DNA of 47,388 bases from an uncultured Flavobacteriales bacterium (GCA_913051865.1 CAJXHE010000004.1:1-47388); one strand, 5' to 3'; positions 17,218 to 26,089 are shown, counted from the stretch's first letter. The notes: generated from the letters alone by a model not told the origin. Numbers and translations are program-made.

Positions 17218-18939
17218 TTACTTTATGACTTTCAAACTCAGATTTAAAATACGAGTTGTTTTGTCAGGCATCCGTACTTTGATATCCTCAAAGAAAAGAC
17301 GGGTTCCTGGTCTCGCCTTTCTGAGTAGTTTTTCCTGTTGGGATGTGATTTTATTATTGGTAGACTTTTCACTTGAAACCACGCCGTCTTTACTCATTGT
17401 AATTGTAAAGCCTATTACTTCTGGTTTTATTTGAAACGCAAAATCGGGCATCTTAGGCACTACAGCAGTGAATGAAAGAATCTCATTCGTTTTGATCAAC
17501 ATGTTCGTTGGATCTTTTCCACCCCACCATGGAAGAGGATCAGGAATTCTCTTGACGACGAAATCACGTTGCCCAAGATTACTGATAGTCCCATCTGGCA
17601 TTTCTCCTTTCACAGAAATAACCGCTGTCTTGTTCGAATCCTTTGAAGGCTCAACGATATATGTTCCGTCACTCTGCTTTTTAATCTTATGACTTCCCGA
17701 GATGCTCACACGTAGCTTGTCGCTCGGAACTCCAGGTACACTAATCTCTACTGGATTCGGTACGCCTCTGTAGAAGACATTCATCTTAGTTGGAGAGACC
17801 ACAAGTGCAGGTTCTGCAATCGTAAATGAAGGTGTAAAGAATTGTTGCGATTGCATTTCTCCTTCAGCACCTTGGTACCTGATGACTCCCTTGTATTGAT
17901 ATTGTCCCAGAGACATCCCTCTAGATGACATCGCCATGACTCCTTGCCCGAGCTCATTAACATCAAGGGGTTCAAGACCCGCATAATCTAAAGCTGTAGA
18001 ATCTTTGCCATCCCACTTTTTCGAATCAATGTATACCTCTGGCTTTTTCGTTGGATCAAATGCAGCAAGAAAAATATTCGCTCTCACAGTATCTCCACGA
18101 AGAATGTAGTTTGATTGAGGTATCGTCAAAGGCATGATGTTAGAGAACTTCAAACTTTTTGCTTCAGTGCTGTTAAGAAGCCAACCGATCGCATCTTCTT
18201 CTGCATCTCTAATGTCAATAATCATCTTTGACATGAGCGGCATGACTGCTGCCAATGGCATTTTATGGAAATTTGCGATTTCCCATGACACCATTTTGTC
18301 GGCTTTCATTTCTTGTTCAAATGAGAACCGTTCGTTCAATGATTTTATTGTGTTTGCTGGAAGTGAGATGACATTCCCATCGATATCTGTGACACTCATA
18401 TTCAAAAGGTAGTCACGGTATTCCTGCACAGCAAGCTTAATCCCATTTGCAGTCCATTCACCCTCTACCGGGTTGTTTTCATCTGCCCCCACCATGTATC
18501 GTGTTAGTGATTGATACTCATCTTTTACCCGAATGTAGGCCAGGTTTAACGTGGTGTCATTTCCATTTTCATCAACACCGATGTAATTTTCGAAATTCAC
18601 CAGCTCTTGTTGTTCAAAATCACCTGATGAAGTAGACAAGCAACGTGCTTTTAGTTCAGTGATATAGAGCACCAAGTCATCCGATTTTTTAACAATTGCC
18701 TGAGCCTGATCGTAAAAAGGGCCAACTTTAACTTGATTGCTAGAGTACTTTCCTTCTAATGCAGAATAGGTGTCGGAAATTTTTGATGAAAGCGTAGACT
18801 GCGTTTGTAGTAGACTGTTTTCAACTTTCACGAAACCATCTAAAACTTCTTTAGAAATATTCAACGCCAAAAGTGCTGTAAGGACGAGGTACATCATCCC
18901 TATCATTTTCTGTCTTGGGGTCTCTTTTGCTCCTGACAT
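17218..18939 (-). CDS. gldM: T9SS/gliding motor protein GldM (PorM)
   Basis: Bitopic inner-membrane protein whose periplasmic shaft couples the GldL/GldM proton-driven motor to the outer-membrane machinery. The 573 residues begin MSGAKETPRQKMIGMMYLV, with Arg at position 9, the residue reported as functionally important in F. johnsoniae GldM, and one membrane helix at about 13-33. A long helical region and then several beta domains follow, including LPLTIPQSNYILRGDT-like and VVSPTKMNVFYRGVPNP segments typical of D2-D4. Two bases separate it from gldL and nine from gldN. Confidence 0.95.
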   Translation of the reverse strand: MSGAKETPRQKMIGMMYLVLTALLALNISKEVLDGFVKVENSLLQTQSTLSSKISDTYSALEGKYSSNQVKVGPFYDQAQAIVKKSDDLVLYITELKARCLSTSSGDFEQQELVNFENYIGVDENGNDTTLNLAYIRVKDEYQSLTRYMVGADENNPVEGEWTANGIKLAVQEYRDYLLNMSVTDIDGNVISLPANTIKSLNERFSFEQEMKADKMVSWEIANFHKMPLAAVMPLMSKMIIDIRDAEEDAIGWLLNSTEAKSLKFSNIMPLTIPQSNYILRGDTVRANIFLAAFDPTKKPEVYIDSKKWDGKDSTALDYAGLEPLDVNELGQGVMAMSSRGMSLGQYQYKGVIRYQGAEGEMQSQQFFTPSFTIAEPALVVSPTKMNVFYRGVPNPVEISVPGVPSDKLRVSISGSHKIKKQSDGTYIVEPSKDSNKTAVISVKGEMPDGTISNLGQRDFVVKRIPDPLPWWGGKDPTNMLIKTNEILSFTAVVPKMPDFAFQIKPEVIGFTITMSKDGVVSSEKSTNNKITSQQEKLLRKARPGTRLFFEDIKVRMPDKTTRILNLSLKVIK

Positions 18940-18941
18940 AT

Positions 18942-19739
18942 CTAGCTGGCTTTATTGCCCATTGCATTGAGCATGTTGCCGTACACTGTATTAAGAGACG
19001 CAAGATTTTGTGCAAGAGCAGCAATATGCTCTTTGTAAGCCTTTGTATCTTCTACACTGTCGTTCAGTGTCTTTACCAATTCACCCATTCCAGAATAAAG
19101 TTCTTTGTTTGCCTCTAGTTGTTGAAGCTGCATCTCATACATGGCATTCAATGAGCCAAGGTTCGTGTTCATACGCTCCAAGTTTTGTCCAGCAGAATTT
19201 CCAGCTTCTTTCGTACCTACAAGACCTGTCAATGAATCAGAAACACCTTCATAGGTGTTTGCCATTTCATCTACCCTATTTGATGCTTTGACAAGTGAAT
19301 CGCTAAATTCTTGAGTTGCACCCGCAGCATCTGCCATGCTACTCATTTTACTTGCTTGATCGCCTAGATTTCTCATACCATCTCCAAGGTTCTTAAGCAT
19401 TTTAGAATCAATTTCAGCTTCTTTTAGAAGAGAATCAAACTCCTCAACAGCTGTTGTTGCATTATTTCCTTCATCATCTTCATAACGTAGCTCTGGATGA
19501 ACCAATGACCAATCCGGTTCGCTATGTGCTGGTGGTTCAAGTGCAGAGAAGAAGAAAATCAAGGCTTCAGTACTCAGACCGATGATAAGCATCTCACTGG
19601 CAAAAGGCATGTGCTCGATTTTAAATAAGGCACCTATAATTACAATGGCAGCACCAAAGCCATATAATTTAGACATAAATTCTTTAAACTTTTTTCCACC
19701 GGGCATCCATGGATGAATTTTTTTACTTGCGGGTATCAT
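18942..19739 (-). CDS. gldL: T9SS/gliding motor protein GldL (PorL)
   Basis: Inner-membrane stator-like subunit that, as a pentamer around a GldM dimer, converts proton motive force into rotation for secretion and gliding. The 265 residues have two membrane helices (about 26-41 and 46-66) with Glu49 and Glu58 (the latter in the segment GLSTEALIFFFSAL). These match the buried acidic residues reported as essential in the F. johnsoniae/P. gingivalis motors. The cytoplasmic C-terminal ~170 residues are helical with Leu/Met/Asn-rich repeats (NRVDEMANTYEGVSDSL). A hairpin lies between gldK and this gene. Follows gldK by 90 bases and precedes gldM by two. Confidence 0.94.
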   Translation of the reverse strand: MIPASKKIHPWMPGGKKFKEFMSKLYGFGAAIVIIGALFKIEHMPFASEMLIIGLSTEALIFFFSALEPPAHSEPDWSLVHPELRYEDDEGNNATTAVEEFDSLLKEAEIDSKMLKNLGDGMRNLGDQASKMSSMADAAGATQEFSDSLVKASNRVDEMANTYEGVSDSLTGLVGTKEAGNSAGQNLERMNTNLGSLNAMYEMQLQQLEANKELYSGMGELVKTLNDSVEDTKAYKEHIAALAQNLASLNTVYGNMLNAMGNKAS

Positions 19740-19771
19740 TCTTCTAAAATGTTAGTTTCAATTATAAAATG

Positions 19772-19790
19772 TATCGAGTAAATCTCGATA
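19772..19790 (-). other. Intercistronic stem-loop between gldK and gldL
   Basis: TATCGAG, five-base loop, CTCGATA: a perfect 7-bp hairpin in the 90-base gldK-gldL gap, the only long gap from gldK to gldN. On the minus strand it is followed by CATTTTATAATTG, too weak a U-run for a strong terminator. It could be an attenuator, an mRNA processing site or an mRNA end stabiliser that sets different levels of GldK and GldLMN. Confidence 0.5.
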
Positions 19791-19829
19791 GCAGGGTTTC
19801 AGGTATTCGAATTTAACGTGAAGGGAATT

Positions 19830-21194
19830 TTAATTCCACTCCTCTTTGGGGCCAGATTTTCCGCGTCCCAAGTATGACATCACAGAACGGAAGCCAATAA
19901 ATGCTTTTGCAGAATCACTGTACTCATATGTCCGTGTTCCTGTTTGGCAATAGTAACCAATGTCTTTCCAAGATCCTCCTCTGATGACTTTTCTATGAAG
20001 CGCTTGACTGTCTTCCATTTTTGCATGGTAAACGTAGTCAGGTGCGAGATCGAAAGCGAAGTCATAGACTGTTTCATCAAAGGCAGTATTTGTCCACTCG
20101 GCCACATTTCCAGACATTTGGTATAGGCCGTAATCGTTCGGGCTGTATGATTCAACAGGTGCGGTATATGCATTTGCATCCTCTACGTAATCCCCACGCA
20201 TGGGTTTGAAGTTCGCGAGGACACAACCTTGCTCATTTCGAATGTATGGCCCACCCCAAGGGTAAGGCGCTAGGTTTCTACCTCCACGCGCAGCATACTC
20301 CCATTCAGCTTCAGAAGGAAGTCGGAATTTTTGAATGTACGTTTGCCCTTCATTTTTCCTCCAGGAGTTCATGATTTGTGTGCGGTACGCATTAAATGCG
20401 ACAGCCTGACCCCAAGTGACTCCCACAACTGGGTAGTCATCATAAGCAGGATGCCAGAAATAGTTTTCTGCAAGAGGCTCGTTGTAAGAGTATGCGTAAT
20501 CGTGAATCCAAACCAGCGTGTCAGGATAGACATTGATCGTTTCCTCTACCACAAATTGCTGACGGTCAGAATAGCGCTTAACTGAGTGCCATTGACCCAA
20601 TTCATTTGGTTCGCCGTAATCCTCATCACGTCCTTCTTTGCTGGCTGCTTTTTCAAGATTAAACCAATAGTAACGGTAATTTAATTTGCGCGTATCTATT
20701 TCCTTTCGATTGTAATACCTGTCAGATCCCTGGAGGTAATACTCATCATAGAGCAGATCAAAAACATCTTCGTCAGTCCAGTCAACTGGTTCTTCCCAGT
20801 TAAGGACAAAACCCTTGTCAATAAACCGATCTAGTTCTTTGCCATCTTGTTCAGCAATAAAATAACGATCATCGTCATTTTCAGCGAGCGTATTTAAAAA
20901 TAATGAATCGCGGACATAGTTTACAAACTGTCGGTATTCATTGTTAGAGATCTCATGAACATCCATATAGAATGCTGGGATTGTGACTGTCTTAGCTCGT
21001 GTGTTTAAAGCGTATGGGACATCTTGATCACTAGGGCCCATGGTATATGATCCGAAGTGGATGTAATTCATACCATAAGGATTAGCTTGATCCCAGTACT
21101 CACGGGGGTGTACCCCTACGAGCTCACCCTGGGGTCCCATATAACAGCCAGCAAGCAGTACTGGCGTCATGAGTATCAGAAGGAACTTATTCAT
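19830..21194 (-). CDS. gldK: T9SS/gliding lipoprotein GldK (PorK)
   Basis: Outer-membrane lipoprotein of the T9SS ring, partner of GldN. The 454 residues carry a lipoprotein signal MNKFLLILMTPVLLAGC (Cys17). The mature part is an FGE-sulfatase (formylglycine-generating enzyme) type fold without its enzymatic role: FGSYTMGPSDQDVP, FYMDVHEISNNEYRQFV, FRLPSEAEWEYAARGG, YPWGGPYI, YQMSGNVAEWTN and KVIRGGSWKD all follow that family's order. A charged, Tyr-rich insert (about residues 135-215) interrupts the fold, as in other GldK proteins. It is 62 bases after the porP-like gene. Confidence 0.95.
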   Translation of the reverse strand: MNKFLLILMTPVLLAGCYMGPQGELVGVHPREYWDQANPYGMNYIHFGSYTMGPSDQDVPYALNTRAKTVTIPAFYMDVHEISNNEYRQFVNYVRDSLFLNTLAENDDDRYFIAEQDGKELDRFIDKGFVLNWEEPVDWTDEDVFDLLYDEYYLQGSDRYYNRKEIDTRKLNYRYYWFNLEKAASKEGRDEDYGEPNELGQWHSVKRYSDRQQFVVEETINVYPDTLVWIHDYAYSYNEPLAENYFWHPAYDDYPVVGVTWGQAVAFNAYRTQIMNSWRKNEGQTYIQKFRLPSEAEWEYAARGGRNLAPYPWGGPYIRNEQGCVLANFKPMRGDYVEDANAYTAPVESYSPNDYGLYQMSGNVAEWTNTAFDETVYDFAFDLAPDYVYHAKMEDSQALHRKVIRGGSWKDIGYYCQTGTRTYEYSDSAKAFIGFRSVMSYLGRGKSGPKEEWN

Positions 21195-21256
21195 ATAGAG
21201 TTTTCTTGTAGGTTTATTAGGAGGTTACGGATACAACGAAAGAAAGGTTCCTTTTA

Positions 21257-22228
21257 TTATAGGAATCTTGGATTCGCATATCTGTTTAATATTGGAGTAG
21301 AAATGAATTTAAAGCTGTAAGACAGAAAGAATTCATGTGATCCTGAAGAATATGTTTGTAGTTCAGAAGTGGTTGCATCGAATGAATAACCCACTTTGAA
21401 AAGTTGTTCTTTAGAGCTCGTTGCATCATTGCTGCTCAAGCGGTATTGAAGTCCAGCAATTGGGGATATCGCATCTCCAGGTCTCCATGAAACGCCTGCC
21501 CAAACCATTTCATCATAAATAACATTTACGTTGAGATCCATCGCTGTCGCATTAAAATCTGTTTTTGCGAGCAGGTTCGTTCTTAATACTAAGATGTCTC
21601 CATCAATCGCAAAATTGTATCCACCCATGGCATAAAAATGTCTTGCAGGTGTGATGCTCATAATGGTGCCGCCATCCTTAAGTTGAGATTGAGCAATGTG
21701 AGTCATAGAAAGACCGGCGTAAAATGTTTTCGGATTTGCGATGTAAACGCCAAAGTCAACATCAATTGCAGATCCTGTTTCACCATCTGACGGAATTGCA
21801 TTGTCTTGTGTCCAGTCATCAATTGCAAGCCAATCCGGCTTAAAGGTCTTGCTGAAGTAGCTGACAGATGTTCCCAGACTTAAAGTTGTTCCGCCTGCAA
21901 ATGGTGCCAAAGAATAAGAATACCCCACCTTTGCCATTGTGTTGGCTTCAAACCCCAATTCGTCTTGATAGAATTGTACGCCAAAGCCACCTGGCATAAA
22001 CCCAAGCTTTCCATTTACGTTTAATAGTGATGTTACAGGTGCACGATCTAATCCGACCCATTGATTTCGGTAAAAACCATTAACTTGAATCAAATCTGAA
22101 TTGCCGGCAGCGGCAATATTTGACATCGCATGGTCCATGTACCATTGCGTGAACTGTGGGTCTTGTTGAGCGCTTAGTGAAGCGGTAAAAAGACCCATTA
22201 CGAACATAAGCAGTAAACTACGTATCAT
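21257..22228 (-). CDS. PorP/SprF-family type IX secretion membrane protein
   Basis: Outer-membrane barrel of the PorP/SprF family. The frame is open to 22360, overlapping the upstream ureohydrolase-like gene, but the ATG at 22228 gives the expected signal peptide (MIRSLLLMFVMGLF, ending SLSAQQ) and a 323-residue protein. Family landmarks directly follow: QDPQFTQWYMDHAMSNIAAAG, then FYRNQWVGLDRAPVT and later GLSMTHIAQSQL with LKDGGTIMSITPARHFYAMGGY. In T9SS bacteria one PorP-like gene heads the gldKLMN operon and others assist in secretion of adhesins such as SprB; here it is the operon-head copy. Recently described PorP proteins tether peptidoglycan or motor parts, but that is not visible here. 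Confidence 0.9.
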   Translation of the reverse strand: MIRSLLLMFVMGLFTASLSAQQDPQFTQWYMDHAMSNIAAAGNSDLIQVNGFYRNQWVGLDRAPVTSLLNVNGKLGFMPGGFGVQFYQDELGFEANTMAKVGYSYSLAPFAGGTTLSLGTSVSYFSKTFKPDWLAIDDWTQDNAIPSDGETGSAIDVDFGVYIANPKTFYAGLSMTHIAQSQLKDGGTIMSITPARHFYAMGGYNFAIDGDILVLRTNLLAKTDFNATAMDLNVNVIYDEMVWAGVSWRPGDAISPIAGLQYRLSSNDATSSKEQLFKVGYSFDATTSELQTYSSGSHEFFLSYSFKFISTPILNRYANPRFL

Positions 22229-22329
22229 GTTAACTCGTTGATTTTCAATATTATAACAGGTTTCAGCTTTCACTGAGAGTGGCAAGATAAGGAATTTTAT
22301 GAATATGGACACTTTATTCGCAAATAACA

Positions 22330-23502
22330 TCATGCTAGTTTTTGATAAGTCCTCCACCATCTGTCCGGAAGTTGGCCTTCAGCAGCCTCTTGATAGTCTT
22401 CGTAAGCACATGGCACCAGATGGTGGTGGTCTTTGTTGTTTTTCTTTGACGTAGGTATTGGAACATCCATCCACCATCTGTCACTTCTCGCTGATTTGAA
22501 AAAGGCAACTTCATGATCATTGCCTGGCAAATCAACAACATATCTTGTGTATTCTTTCGCACTGCACTTGGGGTAATCTCCGGTTTGGCAAAATATTCCA
22601 TCAAGCATATGCCAAATTACTTGGGCTGTGAGATGTGCTCCTCTTCCTCTGTCATCAAGATCTGGATTGTGTTCAAACACACCCAGAGCGATCATTCTGT
22701 CACTGAGTCCAGCATAACGTGCAAGTTGACAAATCTGTGATGATGTCAGTCCGTTTGGCCCTGCATGAGTAGATGCGGGATGGTCTGCGGCTCTGATAGA
22801 AGACAAATCGATCGAAATAAGATCTGAATTTCTGAATGTAGGCTCAAGTAGTTGAGCATTGTTGTGCACTGTGCCAAGTCGAATTGCTTCGAATTCAAGA
22901 CGTTCTAAAAGTTCAAGCGTATCAGGGTCCGTCAAGTATCCCTGATGTCCAACATTTGTGTAGTCAAACAAGTAATTCGGTTCATGTAATACCAAACGAT
23001 TCATGAAATTTTTCGATGTATGCACTTCAGGATCTCCGCCAAAGTCGAGTCTGGAGTCAACAGTCACTACGTTTATATGTCTTCCCACAGATTCTAAGGC
23101 TGCATACATCGCGTAAGTCAGGTCTTGTCCTCCGCCCATAACGATGGGGATTACCCCCATTTGAACAAGCTCAGAGACCACGGTGATTACAGCATTTTCA
23201 GTGTCAAAATCTTCGAAACCAGCCCGGATATCACCAAGGTCTACAACAGGCGCCCACCTTGTGGGTGGTGTTAAACGGTACAGCCACGATCTGATCGCAT
23301 CAGGTGCAGCAGAGCACCCCTCATTGTCTCCACTCTTTCTCCCGTCATTGACACCGAAAATCGCAATGCGACATCCCTCAATATCGGGCTGGTAGTCGAA
23401 ACGATGTATATCAATCCTGTCAGCGATCCGAGAGGTGCCTTCGGCATTGCTGAAAACCGGTTGATCAACCGGTTGAAAGAGTTCGTATATTCCTTGACTC
23501 AT
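22330..23502 (-). CDS. Ureohydrolase-fold (arginase/formimidoylglutamase-like) protein with degenerate metal site
   Basis: The fold is that of the arginase/agmatinase family: GDNEGCSAAPDAIRSWLYRL, VIPIVMGGGQDLTYAMY, VVTVDSRLDFGG, LISIDLSSIRAADHP and FEHNPDLDDRGRGAHLTA appear in family order. The Mn ligands are mostly changed. The GGxH His is Gln126, DxHxD reads D149-S-R151-L-D153 so its His is Arg, and DxD reads D232-L-S234. A two-Mn site of the standard type therefore cannot form, and arginase activity is doubtful. A C-terminal extension of ~80 residues ends PDRWWRTYQKLA. It lies between topA and the T9SS operon, on the same strand. It is often annotated formimidoylglutamase; I would not assign that activity. 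Confidence 0.85.
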   Translation of the reverse strand: MSQGIYELFQPVDQPVFSNAEGTSRIADRIDIHRFDYQPDIEGCRIAIFGVNDGRKSGDNEGCSAAPDAIRSWLYRLTPPTRWAPVVDLGDIRAGFEDFDTENAVITVVSELVQMGVIPIVMGGGQDLTYAMYAALESVGRHINVVTVDSRLDFGGDPEVHTSKNFMNRLVLHEPNYLFDYTNVGHQGYLTDPDTLELLERLEFEAIRLGTVHNNAQLLEPTFRNSDLISIDLSSIRAADHPASTHAGPNGLTSSQICQLARYAGLSDRMIALGVFEHNPDLDDRGRGAHLTAQVIWHMLDGIFCQTGDYPKCSAKEYTRYVVDLPGNDHEVAFFKSARSDRWWMDVPIPTSKKNNKDHHHLVPCAYEDYQEAAEGQLPDRWWRTYQKLA

Positions 23503-23613
23503 GGTGCTAATTCCTTGCAGTTTATAGTATTAACTGCAATTATGCACAAGTTTAGTTATTGGAGTCATCCAATTTACCGACAGAAGTCATTATCCGTTCA
23601 CACTGAATTGTTA

Positions 23614-25938
23614 CTACTTCTTTGCTTTGAAGGCTCTTTTCTTGGTTTTTGGCTTGTTGTCGTGTTCTACGATAAGCTCTTGAGCTCTTGCCCAGTCAAT
23701 CTTTTCGTGATCTTCGCCCTTGGGGATTTTTACGTTTTTCTTCCCAGCTTTAATGTATGGTCCCCAACGTCCGTTGATGATTCTTACAGTTTCGTCTTCC
23801 TCGAATACTTTTAACAACGCAGCTGCATCAGCGGCTACCTTTTCTTGGATAAGTTCTATGGCTCTTTGCAGTTCTATTGTATATGGGTCGTCGTCAGAAT
23901 CTTTTTTAATCGACACAAACTTGCTGTTATGAGCAACATATGGGCCAAATCTACCGATAGATGTTGACACCACTTTCCCCTCGTATTCCCCTAATTTTCT
24001 CGGGAGTTTAAACAACATAAGTGCTTCCTCTAGAGTTATAGACTCTAGGGTTTGTCCATTGCGAAGTGAGGAGAATTTCTTATCTTCATCATCCGCTTTG
24101 CCCATTTGAGCCATGGGGCCAAATCGTCCAATACGGACGAGGACTTGTTTTCCTGTATTTGGATCTGTTCCTAAGATTCGCTCTCCAGAGGCACGGTCTG
24201 CATTTTCGAGTGTATCATCTACCTGATCTTTAAATGGAGAATAGAAATCTTTGAGCATTTTCTGCCAATCCTGCTTTCCTTCAGCAATGAGATCGAACTG
24301 TTCTTCTACTCCGGCAGTAAAGTTGTAGTCCATGATTTTGTCAAAATGCTTGATCAGGAAATCATTGACAACTATCCCGATATCTGTCGGAGCAAGTTTG
24401 TTTTTCTCTGCGCCGGTATTTTCAGTTTCAGTATTGGCTGTAAGATCAAGTCCATCAAGTGTGATGACTCTGTAGTTCCTTTTCCTGCCCTCTCTCTCAG
24501 GCATTTCAACGTATCCGCGCTTTTGAATAACACTGATGGTAGAGGCATAAGTAGAAGGTCTTCCGATGCCTAATTCTTCGAGTCGTTTTACCAAACTCGC
24601 TTCAGTATAACGGGGGGGGTGATTTGCAAAACGTTCTGTCGCTACGATTGTAATTCGGTCAATTGGATCACCACTGTTCATCGCAGGAAGCAATCCTTTT
24701 GCTTCATCATCATTTTCTTCGTCTGTGCCTTCGAGATAGACTTTCAAAAACCCATCAAAAGTGATGACCTCTCCTTTTGCGACAAAGAGTTCACTGCTGC
24801 CACTGCTGTCGATGGTTACCGTTGTTTTCTCTAATCGTGCATCCGCCATTTGGGAAGCGATAGCGCGCTTCCAAATCAGGGCATAAAGTTTATCTTCCTC
24901 TGGCTTGCCGTTGTGTTGGCTTACAGAAAAATCAGTCGGGCGAATTGCTTCGTGTGCCTCTTGTGCGCCTTTTGCTTTGTTTGTGAATGTGCGTCTTTCG
25001 CAGTATTCACTCCCATAGGATGCGCTTATAGCTGATGCAGCGCTATCCAGAGCGGTCTCACTCAAAGTCACAGAGTCGGTTCGCATGTATGTGATTCTTC
25101 CAGCTTCGTAAAGTTTTTGAGCGACGCTCATAGTCCTAGATACGGAGAAGCCTATTTTACGAGAGGCCTCCTGCTGTAGTGTTGATGTTGTAAATGGCGC
25201 AGTAGGTTTCTTCTTTGCCGGTTTTGTTTCTAATGCTTTTATGGAGTGAGAGCTGCGAACGCATGTTTCCATAAAGGCTTGAGTCTCAGCCTCTGTTTTG
25301 AAACGCGTTTTACATTCAGCTTGTAATGTTTTTCCCCCGACAGTCTTGAAATTACCCACAACTCTGAACTTCGACGCTGATTGATGTGCTTCGATATCCC
25401 TTTCTCGGTCAACGATAATTCTCACACCTACACTTTGAACCCTACCCGCACTCAGACTAGGCTTTACCTTCTTCCACAACACTGGACTAAGTTCGAATCC
25501 GACCAAACGGTCTAGTATGCGTCGTGCTTGTTGTGCATTGACCAGATTTGTATTGACTACTCGGGGGTTGTCAATGGCCTTAAGAATCGCAGATTTGGTG
25601 ATTTCATGAAAAACGATGCGTTTCGTGTTTTTCGGTTTTAATCCAAGTGCTTCGACAAGGTGCCATGAAATCGCTTCTCCTTCTCGGTCCTCATCCGTCG
25701 CGAGCCAAACCATTTCGGTGCCTTTCAAGGCTTTTTTGAGATCAGTGATAACCTTTTTTTTGTCATCAGTCACCTCATAATTTGGTGTGAAATCATTTTC
25801 AATGTCGATTGCTTTATTGCCCTTAGGGAGGTCTCGGATGTGACCAAAACTTGACTTAACGGTGAAGTCTTTACCAAGGTATCCTTCTATTGTCTTTGCT
25901 TTAGCAGGTGACTCGACTATAACTAGATTCTTCGACAT
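23614..25938 (-). CDS. topA: DNA topoisomerase I
   Basis: Type IA topoisomerase relaxing negative supercoils. The frame opens at 26001, but MSKNLVIVESPAKAKTIEGY at 25938 is the normal N-terminus, giving 774 residues. Toprim domain: ATDEDREGEAISWHL. Active site: GRITYMRTDS, with the catalytic Tyr. Late signature: RYTEASLVKRLEELGIGRPSTYA. The C-terminal third has no zinc-finger cysteines; instead there are repeats built on GRFGP or GRWGP (IGRFGPMAQMG, IGRFGPYVAH, NGRWGPYIKAG), followed by a basic tail with many Lys. It lies 111 bases upstream of the ureohydrolase-like gene. Confidence 0.97.
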   Translation of the reverse strand: MSKNLVIVESPAKAKTIEGYLGKDFTVKSSFGHIRDLPKGNKAIDIENDFTPNYEVTDDKKKVITDLKKALKGTEMVWLATDEDREGEAISWHLVEALGLKPKNTKRIVFHEITKSAILKAIDNPRVVNTNLVNAQQARRILDRLVGFELSPVLWKKVKPSLSAGRVQSVGVRIIVDRERDIEAHQSASKFRVVGNFKTVGGKTLQAECKTRFKTEAETQAFMETCVRSSHSIKALETKPAKKKPTAPFTTSTLQQEASRKIGFSVSRTMSVAQKLYEAGRITYMRTDSVTLSETALDSAASAISASYGSEYCERRTFTNKAKGAQEAHEAIRPTDFSVSQHNGKPEEDKLYALIWKRAIASQMADARLEKTTVTIDSSGSSELFVAKGEVITFDGFLKVYLEGTDEENDDEAKGLLPAMNSGDPIDRITIVATERFANHPPRYTEASLVKRLEELGIGRPSTYASTISVIQKRGYVEMPEREGRKRNYRVITLDGLDLTANTETENTGAEKNKLAPTDIGIVVNDFLIKHFDKIMDYNFTAGVEEQFDLIAEGKQDWQKMLKDFYSPFKDQVDDTLENADRASGERILGTDPNTGKQVLVRIGRFGPMAQMGKADDEDKKFSSLRNGQTLESITLEEALMLFKLPRKLGEYEGKVVSTSIGRFGPYVAHNSKFVSIKKDSDDDPYTIELQRAIELIQEKVAADAAALLKVFEEDETVRIINGRWGPYIKAGKKNVKIPKGEDHEKIDWARAQELIVEHDNKPKTKKRAFKAKK

Positions 25939-26023
25939 CTTTTTTATTTTTCTGTCGCAAAGGAAAAGAAAAACCACAGAAAACAGCAACAATATATTCA
26001 TTTGTTTTTTTGGTCTGTGGGGG

Positions 26024-26049
26024 ACCCCTTTAGGGGTGACAATTTGTCA
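26024..26049 (+). promoter_or_regulatory. Paired palindromes over the miaB -33 element
   Basis: ACCCCTTTAGGGGT (26024-26037, 6-bp stem) and TGACAATTTGTCA (26037-26049, 6-bp arms around one base) share one T. The second covers TTTG 26043-26046, the likely -33 element of miaB. A near-identical pair, in opposite order, is found before groES (30694-30718). The repeats are seen directly; an operator role is inferred. Confidence 0.5.
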
Positions 26050-26074
26050 GCACTAAATAATACGAGTACATTTG
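26043..26074 (+). promoter_or_regulatory. Promoter of miaB
   Basis: TTTG at 26043-26046, a 20-base spacer and TACATTTG at 26067-26074 match the Bacteroidota housekeeping promoter (TTTG, 17-23 bases, TAnnTTTG). The miaB ATG is only 15 bases past the -7 box, so the leader would be about ten bases or less. Confidence 0.7.
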
Positions 26075-26089
26075 CCTAAAATTGAGTAG

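Noticed and set aside
21249-21266. TTCCT...AGGAA hairpin at the end of the PorP-like gene as a terminator
   Set aside because: The stem is only five pairs, it lies partly in the coding end, and no U-run follows on the minus strand; gldK probably stays in the same transcript.
22229-22360. Longer start for the PorP/SprF-like protein at 22360
   Set aside because: It would overlap the 3' end of the ureohydrolase-like gene and bury the clear signal peptide that starts at 22228.
25939-26001. Hydrophobic N-terminal extension of topA (start at 26001)
   Set aside because: Topoisomerase I begins MSKNLVIVESPAKA in general; a membrane-like leader on a cytosolic DNA enzyme is implausible.
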